Of a stretch of 64,000 nucleotides of DNA, positions 11,391-24,382 are shown piece after piece. Where the stretch lies: assembly GCA_027627225.1 (NCBI GenBank), contig CM051033.1, positions 12,279,558 to 12,343,557 on the forward strand, written 5' to 3'. Numbering within the stretch: position 1 is the first letter of the stretch; each line of letters begins with the position of its first letter. The stretch comes from Congeria kusceri (Eukaryota; Mollusca; Bivalvia; Myida; Dreissenidae). The translations under genes and the position numbers were made by a program. Below the pieces are notes generated by a model. The model was given only the letters and a program-made list of their open reading frames with translations, was not told the origin of the DNA and did not search any database.

Positions 11391-13791
11391 TACTTGGAAG
11401 GGCGTTTCAGTATGTGTTACTTATCTCCACCAGACAAAGTTATCAAAATTCGTGTTGTTTAAAACTTCTTCAGACTAGAAGAGCACTACTTTTAAAAGTG
11501 ATACAGATGTGTGGTTAAAATTTAACGAACTACATGCATATACTGTATAATATATCACAATTATTTACCATGGCCTAAGTATTTAATTTTTAAAGACGGT
11601 AAAAACTCAACGAATTTTTTGTAGCCATCTACAATGTACATGTAATTCGTTCCAACGTATTTTCAGGATATTTCGTCTGCTTGGAAAAACGTTTTTATTA
11701 AAATGTTCATGCACATGCCTTGATATAAAAGCGGGCCAAGTGGAACATCGAACTTCTTTAGTCTCACTACAGCAAAAATGGGCGAAAAAATTCGCTGATT
11801 GTACCACATTGTCAAAATATAATAGCCAGTGGTCAATGTGTCGCATTGTGGACCCGTCCAGGCCATTTGATCGCCGGCAGTTGACAAGTTCTTGTTTATA
11901 CTCGATTGAAATCAAACACCGCGCTAACAACAATAATATGTTTCCAATAACCATCTTTAAGGGGTATAATAATGCTGATTTACAAGGCCCCGACTCTATT
12001 AAAGAATAAATTTATTTCCCAGCATTTAAATGACAATATTCATCTTTCCTCATGGAAGTGAAATATGGCGGGAGGCGATTTCGCTTGATACCGCATGTCG
12101 CGCGTTTACGGGCACGGCATAAAACTTTGGCCAAATTATTCTTATCGTTATCATCTTCGGCTATTAACGAATGTTTTATGCTTATGGTGTTGATTTGTTC
12201 AAAGCATCTCGTGCGAAATGTATCAACATTTCACCGATATTAATTTTACAGACGGCCATTCTCAATTGTGCGAACACAAGAAGCGATGGCCACTTAAAAA
12301 TCAGTGTCCGGATTTCGATTCAAGACGTTGTCCATTTTCTTCCATGGCCTATTTACTTACGGTGATTTACTTCACGGATTCACCGATAGGGCAGTGTATA
12401 ATTTTTCACCGATCTCAAGCTTACGCATCTGCCAAAGTAAGGAAGGACATTCAATATATAAAAATGTACATATGTGTGTCACTATATTGTCATATGGAAA
12501 TGTGTAATTACAAATGTAAGTTAACAAATTGCTGTGTACGAAATGTATATACATACAGAGAAATAAGGTACCGTTAGAAGTTAAGTCTTTGAAGATATAT
12601 AATTATTCCTGTTCTATGGAGATGTTATTTCAAAGTTACAATACAGACAAATGTCCGCCTGCATAAGTACGCAATCTCGAACTCCGTTGAACTAGGAATT
12701 TCGGAGGCTTGAGCTTTCCTTGCCGATCCCTGCGATTTCGAGCCATCGGGAGTCCGCTGAAGAATACAACTTTATCCAGACTAGCATTAAGGCAAATAAT
12801 CTTTTTAGTCAAGTGTCATCAACAGCTAGGTATATTTGCTCTTCCATGCTATCATTTGCATAAGTACTACTTTTTTCAACATATTTTGATAAAGAAGTAA
12901 GCATATTTCGTTATAACAGAGTTTTTGTTGATACAACTTTTGTATAATAAACACTTGAAAAGCTTTTCTCATGAGAACACATCATGGAAAAAAAGCAATA
13001 CAGGACAATGTTTTCACACAAGATTTGTGAAACTTAGACCAATGATTTAGCAAAAGAGCTTTTATTCTGTCTGTTAATATAATTATTTAATGCTATTAAT
13101 AAATCCAGTCAGCCATGTTATTGCGCAATCACCTAGCCGCCATCCCACTATATCATTTTGAGAGCATAACCCGAAGTCCCGACTTGTCGTCTGCGTAAGG
13201 AACGCCGGAACAGACCTTCCTGGCTTGTTTAATAATAAAACTCTACGTTAATTGTCAGTTAGTAGCGTAAAATTGGTCCACAACTATCTAATTGTCTCGT
13301 TGTGTCGTAAATGATTAGCCGTTGTCGTAAACCGACGATTATTGTCGTAAACATCATGATTATGTCGGTTAATAAACTGTTGTCACCGCGTGCGCATCTT
13401 GCCTTTTCATCTGGATAGCTTTGTGGTAAACTTAACACACCTCTTAACTTTCAAAAGACCGAAGTTGACATCCGATAATTTTTTAAGTACATTTGACTAA
13501 CTTCAAATTCGTCCGCACTCCTATTGTATCATTACAAGGCGTATCCAAAATCAATGAGTTAAATTGCTTAGCCTGGCGCTTTTATGTAAAATAATAAATA
13601 CCGTTTTCTGCACTAAGTCATGTACTTGTATTTATATAGTTGCAATTATGATAATGCTGTTTTAGCTTCTGCTGTTAATAATTTTTTATCATAGAGAAGT
13701 CAAGCAATGCCGATCAAAGTCGGACAATGTTTTACTCATCACTTAAATCATTAAAACTTTAAAAGGTCATGACGACGAACAGTTTGGCTAT
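11391..13791. other. Intergenic; pogo-type end fragment inside
   Basis: No gene can be supported. Overlapping frames near 11600-12580 lie in different registers on both strands and show no domain. A transposon end fragment lies at 12674-12764. The remainder is unique AT-rich sequence. Confidence 0.45.
12674..12764. mobile_element. Solo right end of the pogo/Tigger-like element
   Basis: The fragment runs from ctcgaactccgttgaact to ttcgagccatcgggagt and matches the right end of the complete element at 62151-62691 (ggaactccgtttagctc, ccggtccctgaga, ttcgagccatcgggagt). The left part is missing. Confidence 0.65.
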
Positions 13792-13807
13792 CACGACGAC
13801 GATGAAA

Positions 13808-13840
<33 letters not shown>

Positions 13841-14045
13841 GTGATTATTATCATTATTGTATTTATTTTATGATGATGATGATGGGGAGGAGGAGGAGGT
13901 GGAGAAGAAGAAGCAGAAGAGAAAGCATAAAAGGAACAACAAAGAATGATAATGATGTCGATGACGATGACGACCACGATGATGACGATGATGACGATGA
14001 TGATGATGACGGCGACGACGACGACGATGATGGTGATGAAGTTGT
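13792..14045. repeat. (GAT/GAC)n triplet microsatellite, interrupted
   Basis: Two blocks of gat and gac triplets are separated by about 60 nt that includes an agg/aga tract. The open frames here (Asp-rich on plus, Ile/Val-rich on minus) are just the repeat translated. Confidence 0.9.
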
Positions 14046-14139
14046 ACAAATTTATTTTTATATTAATACATTTATCAATTAATGTAGATCTACTAGTTAA
14101 TTTAATTTAATGATGAAAATTAGACTCCATAGTGCCAAA

Positions 14140-14740
14140 TTAATTTAACGAGATACATGAGAACGCTTACATCCCGTGGGAACCCTGCGACATCTCGTAC
14201 AAATCTCGTTTTTCACGTTGAACCACGCTGCAAATAATGCACACTCGATTAACATTGTATTTAATGCCGTGCTATTAAAATCACATTCATTTTAACCTCT
14301 TATCAATATTTAAATTTCTTTTCACCTTAATAGCGCTTGTGCGTTTGTTTATCTTGACTTTAATTGGTTTGATCAGGATCGAAAAGGGTTCTCGGTTTTA
14401 AAGCGACTGAAATGCAATATTTGCCCCTTATCTCCGAATTACAAGTACAAAGAACAGTTGCAGAATTGATGGACAATTAGCATTAACGTCCGATCCTCGG
14501 ATTTCATACAGCAGAAATTGAAGGCGTCGAGTTGCACTGTAATTGCAAAAGATGTGTTTTGGGCGTGAAATACTAGCGGACGTTGCTCGTTATCAATGCA
14601 GCTAATCTTCGAATCTCCAAAACCCTTTGACCAAAGGGCTGCTAGGGCTGTCCACCTTTTTAGGCCAAATGTAAAAGTGTTTCCGCACACGTTAACGTGG
14701 CGACACTGATTAACGGCTCTTTGTGCCGAATGCTGTATTA
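14140..14740. promoter_or_regulatory. Candidate cis-regulatory block
   Basis: Unique, less AT-rich sequence without repeats. It contains a perfect CGTGGGAA Su(H)-type word at about 14176 and the 16-bp near-palindrome ccctttgaccaaaggg at 14623-14638, in which both arms contain the TCF/LEF core CTTTG. Homeodomain-type TAAT words are frequent. These sites are visible; enhancer function is inference. Confidence 0.25.
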
Positions 14741-16867
14741 ATATATCAATTATTATGTTACGTACAGTTCAAACAACTTTTGTTTCTTTACACTAACTTT
14801 CAAGTCAAATGTCCAAGACCAATAATTTTTAACATAATTATGGAGGAATAAGCGCCACTGTCGTGCGCTTTTAGAAATCGAATAATCCGCTAAGCCGCTT
14901 CGGCGATTGCACCCAAGGATTGCCGAAACCAGGAGGCGTTTTCCGAGGTAACGAAAAGATACAATGCGATGAAAGTGCTTCTCCGAATAAAATGTTCGAT
15001 CCAGTTGTGTAAATTGAATGAAACAGTCAAGGCAAAATCTGATATTGAAACTGCACTAGAAGTCATACCAAATAGGATAAATAATGATTATACATGTAAT
15101 GGTTTTCGTATTTATCTAAGAGTTCGTATATGCCTGGAAATTAGGAACTTCCTGTGTTTCTATATGATGTAATGTAACGTATGTAAGGTCCACGGCGAAC
15201 AACACTGTCATTGACCATTGACCATATACGCATCATTGCGACATGCATACGTACCCTAAACATTAAAAAACAATAATAGTAATAATAATAATACATTTAT
15301 CCTAAAATACGTACATTGTATGTCTTTATATTATTGTGGCAATGGGTAGTTTTAGGGTACTTCTTATTAATTGTCTTCTTGTTGTGCTGCTTTCTTTAAA
15401 CGTTTATAAGAACCAAATTTTCATCTTTTGAAAACATTGTTTTCATTGACAGGTTTGACCAATATTCATTGTTTGTTTGGCCTTTCGGTCCAGCCATGGG
15501 TCATTGTTTGGGTTAGCAACAATCACGATGTAGGAGCATAGCCCGGACGTATACACAATCTCAGATGACCGACTGGATTTGAGGGACGTGGTATCAAATT
15601 AAGATTTAACACCGATATATACAGAAATCATCGCGCGATAAAATTCATTAACTCTACAATACTGCTGTCTTGCAATGGGTAGTTCATGTCAGCATGTGAA
15701 CTGCATTGTTCACAAAATATTTACCCCACCTTTCTATTTTTCCTTTGTTTGAAGAAAAAAAAATAAATAAACATATGGTTCAAAGTCTGCATGCATTTAC
15801 TTACTTATCTTAGTATAGTAGTATAGATACTATAAAACACGATTTTGTGAATCAACATGTTTTGTTTGACACTCGACAAATCAATATTATCATGCCAGCC
15901 TCTTTTCGAAGTACATTTTGTTTATGTATTTCATAAAATGTACACCCCATCGGTTGCAAGACCAATCCCTGACGACACGTCCGAACAGTTATGGATTAAA
16001 CTAATATGAATTTAAAAACGGAATAGTGTGTCGCACAAATAGACCTTTTGTCGTTGCTTACCCGTTTAATTATACGTTATGCATATCACTTAAGAAAACA
16101 ATCATGCCTTGCGTTTCGCTATATTTAATTAACTGTAATTTTATCCCTGTATTTTAAAATTCGTTTAAAAATTTCGTAAGTGTTCAGTGATTTCCACCAC
16201 GCGTTTGACATTTTGTATTGTACCATGTTCAAGTAGCAAAACCACTTGTGTCAGTTCCTTCCGGATATTTGTTTCTTTACAGATTAACTGATTCGATATG
16301 TTTCTTCAGTCATGGGCACGACTGCTAGATACTCGTATTCGCGATATTTTTCACGCAGAGGGGTGCGTCCAACAGTCGCGGTTCTCCTATTGTATTTCTA
16401 CGTGTATATAGTATATTCTAGATAAAATGTCTATATTTGCCAGGTATATAATAGTATGTTATCATTTGTTCATATACATCTAAACTAGTATGACTTGTTC
16501 GTGCATACTAATGATATAATTATATATTCTTTTTCAATAATATATGCGTATGCATTTTTAACTGTATAATTGCAGTTCATTGAAAAACTTACAAAAATAT
16601 GAAATAGTGTATTTGTATTTATGCTAGGACACGTGATTCTTATTTCACCATGATTTTTTTGAATATAAATTGTTGATTTTCGGAATAAAGATTCTAATGG
16701 TCTGAAATTGTCTCTAATGTTTGAAATAAGATAAACTTTTTGTAGCAGCAATATCATAACCATCCCAAAATGTATAAATGCAAATGCATGAATGAAATTG
16801 CTAATAAGCCCATGTGGCTTTTAAACCACTATACAGTATTGTCTCATAGTGTATGACTGGAGAAGCA
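14741..16867. other. Intergenic, no gene seen
   Basis: AT-rich sequence with short frames only. A weak ataata repeat lies near 15270-15290. Nothing else is recognised. Confidence 0.5.
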
Positions 16868-17122
16868 ATGACTTGTATTTGCAAAGCACCTTAGGGAAAA
16901 CTTAGGCAAATTTCATAAAATAATAATATTCCTTAAGCCTCTGGCTGTTTCGTGTGTGAGCCTTTTTTATAGACATGTTTTAACCTAGAAAATATTGCTT
17001 AAATATTTCATATTTTACCCTTTTGTAAACAGAACTCATTCAATTTCACATAGAAAAAAATGAATTGAAATGTTTACTTAAGAACAACTTAAGTTAAGAT
17101 TTTCCTTCGGAGCTTTATGAAT
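16868..17122. repeat. Uninterrupted copy of the 5187-5766 repeat
   Basis: Matches both sides of the interrupted repeat, for example tgcttaaatatttca near the middle and acttaagttaagattttcct near the right end, then cggagctttatga. It represents the state without the 5362-5657 insertion. Confidence 0.6.
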
Positions 17123-17661
17123 GCCAACCCAGGACAAAGTACAACTTAATGTCAGTGCATATTATGTGCATTAACCATTTTAGTTGAGCTGACAGTAAGG
17201 CTGCTTGAGGTAGGTGACTTCAAAGACTTTTTCTTGAAGAAATTTTTCTTGTTTAACACAGGTGTCCGGAAGACGTCAGGGCCACTTAGGCGGCCCCTTT
17301 CAGGGTCCTTGATCTTAGAACTACTCTCAAATCTAATTTGGCACTAATTTAATACCGAAACTATCCTTTAATTGTGTAAAGAGTTATCGTCCCGTATTAT
17401 CCAGTATCAAATTCACTAAATCGCTCGCACGTCGATTTTCTAAGGCGAGCTCATATAACAAAAGGGAGTGCGCAAATGGGCTACAAGAGCGCAACAAACG
17501 GTCGACCCTGCTGGCTTGAAAATTGCCCATTTCCGTGTTTTCTTTAACATCTTTGGGCTTATTTAAGACCTAAACAATAACGGCATTCATGTAGACGTCA
17601 TGATCGGTCCTTTTAAATCTGTTGATTGATTTAGCAATCGCACAAGAGACACAATGCGAGC

Positions 17662-17745
17662 AGGTTAGTCTGGTTGTCACGTGACCATGCAGGCGAGTCT
17701 GGTTGTCACGTGACCATGCAGGCGAGTCAGGTTGTCACTTGACCA
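17662..17745. repeat. Three 29-bp repeats carrying E-box palindromes
   Basis: The unit ggcgagtctggttgtcacgt plus gaccatgca occurs about three times in direct tandem. Units one and two contain the palindrome GTCACGTGAC (17676-17685 and 17705-17714); unit three has gtcacttgac. A regulatory role is possible, but no gene is adjacent. Confidence 0.7.
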
Positions 17746-17749
17746 CTTA

Positions 17750-18025
17750 AAAGCAGCAGGCCAGAAATATGTTAATTAAATTAAACTTTGCAGAAATCGT
17801 TTCTTATGAACATCGTACTGATCAAAATACAAAAAAAACGCATTGAAATCGGTAATATGATAACGTTTTGGTAACTTTTTATCGTATAGTTATCGATATG
17901 CTATAGCTGGTGATGCCTCTGGAGTAAATCGGATTTACATTAGTGTATATTCAGTTCGTACCAAGCGTTTTCGAACATAAACATTATAAAATGTCTTTCG
18001 TAAATAAGAAACAGTTTTCAGTCAA
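17750..18025. repeat. Dispersed repeat family 3, copy A
   Basis: Shares colinear blocks with 57035-57275: ccagaaatatgt, gaaatcggtaa, gttttggtaactttttat, ctctggagtaaatc, and aaaatgtctttcgtaaataa. It is non-coding and of unknown class. The two copies are diverged by substitutions and small indels. Confidence 0.7.
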
Positions 18026-19014
18026 ATAGACCTCATTAACGTCCATTAGAACTCATGCCAATTTAAAATGTATTGAATTATATTCTTTGGGCTGCGGCTT
18101 TAAGAAACTAAAGAACGAATCGCGGTATCTGAATGAGTTTCGAACAGTGCGTCCAAAGTTCATTGATTTTGATTTAAATAATGGCTATCAAGTTAAAGTC
18201 AGAGTTAACACCATTGGCAACCAGATTAGTAAAGCAGGCCAGTTTCCTAAAATAATAACAATGTAAATCGTAAGAATTTCGGAATTTTCGGAAAAAGTAC
18301 TTCAAATGTTTTGCAAACATATTTTCGTAATTGTTCGGCCATTGTTATGTTAGTTAAAGTTTGGGCAATTTGATCCTTACGTTTTCTCAGTGATTGAAAG
18401 AAATACTTAAAGCCAATAAAGAAAACATTTGTCAGAATTAGTGGTTTTACGTGTCCCATTGTTTCCAGAGCGTGTGTTTAAACAAGCAAATAGTTCTGGT
18501 ATCAATCAGTATGAAGACCAGCGTCCTCTTTGTTCAATGCGGGTTTGAAGGTGTGATCAGCTTCTTTTGTAACAGAATATTTTAAAAATGTCATAGCGAG
18601 ATAGGATTTCAGGAAAGATTAGGTGGGGATTCTTGAGAAGAACGTTTTCACGGTACTAATAAGTTGTTTCGAGTCCCGCGACTTGTTTCATTAAGTCCCG
18701 TTGTTTAAACAACATAGACATGCGTTAGTTTAAAGATGTTTTTCTATTGCTGAGGCCATACAGATATTGTGTTATATATGCTGTTTAATTTTATTGGTGT
18801 GTAATTTGACGGGATAGGTTACCAATACGCACGTACTACATATACAATATGTTTTATTTTGAGATGTACGTTGGCATATACGTGACATGTGAGAGAAATA
18901 ATTCAGATCTGACATCAACCACATGTTGGAGGTGAGTTGCAGAGAGAAGCAAATGTACTTCCAAACAATGCATATTTTTTTCTAGCGTTTTCAACTCATC
19001 TCGAAACATGATAT
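18026..19014. other. Intergenic, no gene seen
   Basis: Short frames only; nothing recognised. Confidence 0.5.
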
Positions 19015-19279
19015 GAGGCGTGCCGTGAGCAAACCGGGCTTAATGCACGTTCGTAAAGTGTCGTCCCTGATCAGCCTGTGCACGCCGTCCGCACAGGCTG
19101 ATCCGTAACAACACTTTCCGCCTACAATGGGTTTATCTTTAGAAGAGGCTTCTTTGAAGCAGAAAATACCATAAAAGCGGGAAGTGTCGTCCAGGATTAG
19201 CCTGTGCGGACTGCACAGGCTGATCTGGGACGGCACTTTACGCACGTTCATTACGCCCGGCTTTCCCACGACACGCCTC
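19015..19279. mobile_element. MITE family 1, copy A (265 bp)
   Basis: Begins gaggcgtgccgtgagc and ends tttcccacgacacgcctc, an inverted pair. Inside are two separate hairpins, each built from gtgtcgtcc...gcctgtgcgg facing cacaggctgatc...ggacggcac. There is no frame of transposase type; the 104-aa minus frame spans the hairpins and is not a gene. Other copies lie at 34519, 45122 and 58809. The word pattern resembles a repeat I associate with dreissenid mussels. Confidence 0.85.
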
Positions 19280-19287
19280 TTATGGAG

Positions 19288-19855
19288 TCTATGATGACAG
19301 GACATGGTTGCCGGTATATACTACTATAGGTGTACACGGACATGGTTGCCGGTATATACTACTATAGGTGTACACGGACATGGTTGCCGGTATATGCTAC
19401 TATAGGTGTACACGGACATGGTTGCCGGTATATGCTACTATAGGTGTACACGGACTAGTGATGACAGGACATGGTTGCCGGTATATGCTACTATAGGTGT
19501 ACACGGACGTGGTTGCCGGTATATGCTACTATAGGTGTACACGGACTAGTGATGACAGGACATGGTTGCCGGTATATGCTACTATAGGTGTACACGGACT
19601 AGTGATGACAGGACATGGTTGCGGGTATATACTACTATAGGTGTACACGGACTAGTGATGACAGAACATGGTTGCCGGTATATACTACTATAGGTGTACA
19701 CGGACATGGTTGCCGGTATATGCTACTATAGGTGTACACGGACTAGTGATGACAGGACATGGTTGCCGGTATATACTACTATAGGTGTACACGGACTAGT
19801 GATGACAGGACATGGTTGCCGGTATATACTACTATAGGTGTACACGGACTAGTGA
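19288..19855. repeat. Minisatellite with 38-bp and 53-bp units
   Basis: About 12 units of a 38-bp core (acatggttgccggtatat, then ctactataggtgtacacgg) are present. Many units carry an extra 15-bp linker, actagtgatgacagg, giving 53 bp. The array starts about 10 nt after the end of the MITE at 19015-19279. Confidence 0.93.
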
Positions 19856-20282
19856 GAACATATAATTACACTATACATAGCAAACACGTCTAAATAATTC
19901 GCATACTAGTATCTAGTTACATTAACTAGAACAATTAAACACAAATGGAATGTTTATTGAATACTATCGTTGGTGTTAGTGGTAATACTTTTAAAGCAGA
20001 TGTGCGGATTTAATGCTTGTATTTTCCGTATTTCAGCCTTTCTTTGCTATTAATTAACTTTTTATTGCCCTATTAGAATCGCACGAAAGTTAAGCGGAAG
20101 CTTTTGTCGTTAAATCTTGTTTGAACAACAAAGCTATGAAATAATGTTCAAACGATTAATGTTCATTTTGAAAAAATTCCCGTTCGACCGTACGCTTAGC
20201 GTTTTAACACGTGTAAAGCCGACGAATCATTTAAATCAATAAATTATAATCACCAATACTTGTTACTTACAGGCGTACGCTA
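19856..20282. other. Intergenic, no gene seen
   Basis: AT-rich spacer between the minisatellite and the next MITE; nothing recognised. Confidence 0.5.
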
Positions 20283-20587
20283 TGTAGGATCATATTTTTC
20301 ACAAATCATATTTTGTACACACCTGTGAAGAATATGATCACATTTGTCACATTTTTAAGTGTAAAGAATGTGATTGGCCAAAAACGGGGTATGCGTGCGG
20401 ATCACAGAAGAATATGATTTCATTGCATAAAAAAAAAACTGGATGCGATCACAAACTTCTCAGATGTGAATAATAAAACTGTGATGTGTGAAGAATAAGA
20501 TCTCAATGTTCATACCTGTGAAGAATGAGTTCCTATTTTTCAAAGATTTTAAAAATATATATTACTTGTGAAAAATATGGTCCTACA
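20283..20587. mobile_element. MITE family 2, copy B
   Basis: The left end tgtaggatcatatttttcac mirrors the right end gtgaaaaatatggtcctaca. The body contains gaatgtgattggcca, ggggtatgcgtg and ctggatgcgatcacaaac, as in copies A and C. Inner palindromic words (cacctgtgaagaat) recur near both ends. Confidence 0.85.
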
Positions 20588-20770
20588 ACGCTACGTGGAT
20601 AATGATATTCCCCTGGGTGGTTCATCGAAACCGCTGCTGTTATCAAGAAATCTTTCCAAATCTGGGAGGATTTATTTCGTCTTGATCATTGTATACAACA
20701 ATCTCAGAAATATTGAATTACTGGCCCGAAAATGCTAACATAACAACACGAGGATTGTAGGGGGGCCATT

Positions 20771-21631
20771 TGGTTTTCATCCTTATGACGTACACCATGT
20801 GATCTTCATTATGACGTACACCATGTGATCTTCATTATAACTTACACCATATGATCTTCATTATGACTTACACCATATGTGATCTTCATTATGACTTACA
20901 CCATTTGATCTTCATTATGACGTACACCATGTTTTCTTAATTATGACGTACACCATGTGATCTTCATTATGACGTACACCATGTGATCTTCATTATGACG
21001 TACACCATGTGATCTTCATTATGACGTACACCATGTGATCTTCATTATGACTCATTATGACGTACACCATGTGATCTTCATTAGGACTCATTATGACGTA
21101 CACCATGTGATCTTCATTATGACTCATTATGACGTACACCATGTGATCTTCATTATGACGTACACCATGTGATCTTTATTATGACTCATTATGACGTACA
21201 CCATGTGATCTTCATTATAACATACACCATATGATCTTCATTATGACTTTCACCATATGTGATCTTCATTATGACTTACACCATTTGATCTTCATTATGA
21301 CGTAAACCATGTGATTTTCATTATGACGTACACCATGTGATCTTCATTATGACGTACACCATGTGATCTTCATTATAACTTACACCATATGATCTTCATT
21401 ATGACTTTCACCATATGTGATCTTCATTATGACTTACACCATTTGATCTTCATTATGACGTACACCATGTGATTTTCATTATGACGTACACCATGTGATC
21501 TTCATTATGACTTACACCATGTGATCTTCATTACGCCTTACACCATGTGATCTTCATTATGACGTACACCATGTGATCTTCATTATGACTTACACCATGT
21601 GCTCTTCATTATGACTTACACCAATTGATCT
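20771..21631. repeat. 26-bp minisatellite
   Basis: About 32 tandem units of gatcttcattatgacgtaca plus ccatgt are present. Variants include ttaca for gtaca, and some units carry an added gactcattat that creates TGACTCA next to TGACGTA. The repeat is read directly. Confidence 0.95.
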
Positions 21632-21699
21632 GAGAACGGTCACGTGAAAGTTGGCGTTGGCAGGGATCTGATTTTAGCAATGCTCAAAACCAGACAAAT

Positions 21700-21935
21700 C
21701 TCTGCTGCTGCAGCTGCTGCTGAAGATGATGATGACAATGATGGGGATAAAAACGATGACAATGCTGCTGCTGCTGATAAAGATGATGATGATAATGATA
21801 ATGATGATGATGATGACGACGATGACGACGACGATGATAATGACGATCACGAGGAGGAGGATATTATGATGATGATTGACGATGACCATAATTATTATGT
21901 TGATGACGATGTAAATATTGATATTAATGATGATT
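21700..21935. repeat. (GAT)n/(GCT)n triplet region
   Basis: A mixed tract of ctg/gct and gat/gac triplets. The Asp-rich plus frame (103 aa) and the Ile-rich minus frame are translations of this tract, not genes. Confidence 0.85.
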
Positions 21936-22437
21936 ACAGGGCAAGGTGCGGATGATACACAGATGAGAGGCGGTCTTGTGTGTGATCGTAATTTACAAAC
22001 TGACAACTTTATATCAATTATGGGGGGCAGAAAAAGTGTTTGCAGTTCCGTGTGACTTAGTTTCCCACGAAACGGAGACGTTTTTAATTCATGCACCTGT
22101 CTGACCACATTCCATAAATGATCATAAAATAACATTATAGATCTGTAAACGAAATTTGTATAAAAACGGTTGTTGTTATTATGCTATAAATATAGATTAC
22201 GGCTAGTGAATGTACTAAATATTGATTTAGAATAAAAATGTCTAAAACCTTCAAAATGGTTTGCATTTGTGTGAACGTTTTACCTCAACAAATGTATTTG
22301 CAATGAGTGAAACATGCTCAGCCAACCAAAAAAACTAATAAAACAGGTTAGCACAGTATAGCATTTGACAACATGACCAAACGGTTCGTAGCTGATTATT
22401 TTTCTTTGATATACTAGTAGTTTGTGTTACTTACCGT
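21936..22437. other. Intergenic, no gene seen
   Basis: Unique sequence between two triplet tracts; nothing recognised. Confidence 0.5.
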
Positions 22438-22438
22438 A

Positions 22439-22469
<31 letters not shown>

Positions 22470-22525
22470 GAGGATGACGACGATGATGATGATGATGATG
22501 GTGGAGATGATGGTGATGGTGATGG

Positions 22526-22573
<48 letters not shown>

Positions 22574-22710
22574 CAACGATGTTGATGACGATGATAATGA
22601 CGATGACGACTACGAAGACGATGACTATGACAACGATTACTATGACTACGACGAGGATGACTATGACAACGACGATGATGATGAGGATGAGGATTATATA
22701 ATGATAATGA
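22438..22710. repeat. (TTG)n(GAT)n triplet microsatellite
   Basis: Ten ttg triplets are followed by a long gat/gac tract that degenerates to mixed gac/tac triplets. All long frames here (poly-Asp, poly-Met/Thr, poly-Ile/Val) come from the repeat. Confidence 0.93.
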
Positions 22711-24382
22711 TTGTTGAGGAAAAATACTGACGTAGATGACAAAAACGAAGCGTCAGTAATACGCGTAAATCCTCAGCAATAAATGCAAAACATATTTATT
22801 GCAAACACGTATCGTAAATAACTGTATTTCTGAGTTACGTCGATGTCCGCCATCAGTACAGTTATCACTTTCCAGGCAAGTTATGGTTACGTATCACCTC
22901 CGAAACTCGCAAGATGGCGCCAGCATTTCTGTTGGGGGCGGTTGTCGACACGCGCATTTCAGAAGGTATTCGTCGGCCTTTAAACCCTAATTGACAATTT
23001 TACGCGTAAATTGTGACATATTTTCCATTGTAGAACAATTTTCTAAGTAATAATGATGTATTATTTTTGTATGTTATTAATGACGATGAGATGTATAGAG
23101 AAATATAAGGTGTTTTCCTAGAAAATATGCCTAATGAAACTGATTTATGCGGAGAAGATGTCATTTTTATAACTTACAGTTCAAAGGTTTGCAATAAATG
23201 ACATGTTCTTATAAACATTTTCATATAAAAACTTACGATTTCTTGAAATAATAAAAAAGTATCGTAAAAATTAGAAAACTTTCACCGGTCATTAGGTAAA
23301 AACCGACAAAGAATGTAATTGAACGTGAAGGAATACATCCAGTGCGTTGTTACAATGATAATTTTATAACGATCTTGTTCAAATATAAATTCTGAAATAT
23401 TAATAGTAGTTGACCGTGTATTTATATAGTTTACATCAGATGACGAGGTTGATGTGGTAATTGTTTATCGGGTGCTCAGGGATTCTTTCCTGTTTGACCG
23501 TTGCCCGCCAGACTTGGGTTACGGGGAAAAGTGCAAGATACAGGAGACGCCTCGTTCCAGGGGAGACCCTGGGTGTTTTAGTGTCCGCTGTGAAGCACCT
23601 AGTACACTGCATCGCGGTTTAACGTATTATACCATATTTAGAGAGTTTTCTTTGTTTTGCGGTATTCAATAACTGAGCTATCACTGGTGGGCCGAGCCTA
23701 ACCGTGCAATAAGTAGCATGCGTATAAATTACAACTAAAGTTCAATATACCGCACGCTTTATACGGTATAAAACACATGTAGCATACTTTTACCGAAATT
23801 TGTTAATTGTTTAACATCGGGCTCGTTAAATAACTGACATATTTCGGTATGCTGCAACTACTATTACATATGCGACTGGCGTTTAATTAGGTTAGGGTGT
23901 AGCAGGGGCCACACATTTACGAATATTCTCAGTCTCAGGCGTAATCTTAACTAAAAATATTGACCGATGGAACTTCCATTCTGTTGTACACGATAGCAAT
24001 ATCGAAGTTTAAAAATCTGATTACTCGCCAACAAATATACGACTTCATTATGGTATGAAAATGCTAGCACCGTATGTTTTACAGAAATTGCTTGAATAAT
24101 TGCCATAGTTTTCCGGTTTCGTAATGTTTAGTTGACAAAATACTTTTAACAACCCCCCTTTAAATTCGTGACAATTTATATACAACGTCAAATCCGCCAA
24201 CCGATTGAAACAATCTGTTTGGGAGCTGATGGCATGTTTTGTAAAAAAATGAAACAATGATAGGCTTGTTTTTATAACTTTCTACATTTTCATATGTATA
24301 ATTCGCATGTAACAAAGAGGCGCTTTGATACTAAAGAATGCACGTGCGCATTCCAGTTTCACACGACTTTGTGACTGTCTAA
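22711..24382. other. Intergenic, no gene seen
   Basis: Mostly AT-rich. A more GC-rich patch at 23460-23600 has a 72-aa frame without domain features. No exon can be supported. Confidence 0.45.

Noticed and set aside
11607..12577. Overlapping frames of 60-119 aa on both strands
   Set aside because: No domain, no consistent frame, no splice or promoter support; overlapping frames compete with each other.
18991..19305. 104-aa minus-strand frame
   Set aside because: It spans MITE copy A; the same words appear in the short frame at 45095-45286 in another copy, so it is repeat-derived.
21644..22742. Long Asp-rich, Ile/Val-rich and Met-rich open frames
   Set aside because: They coincide exactly with GAT/GAC and TTG triplet tracts and exist in several frames at once.
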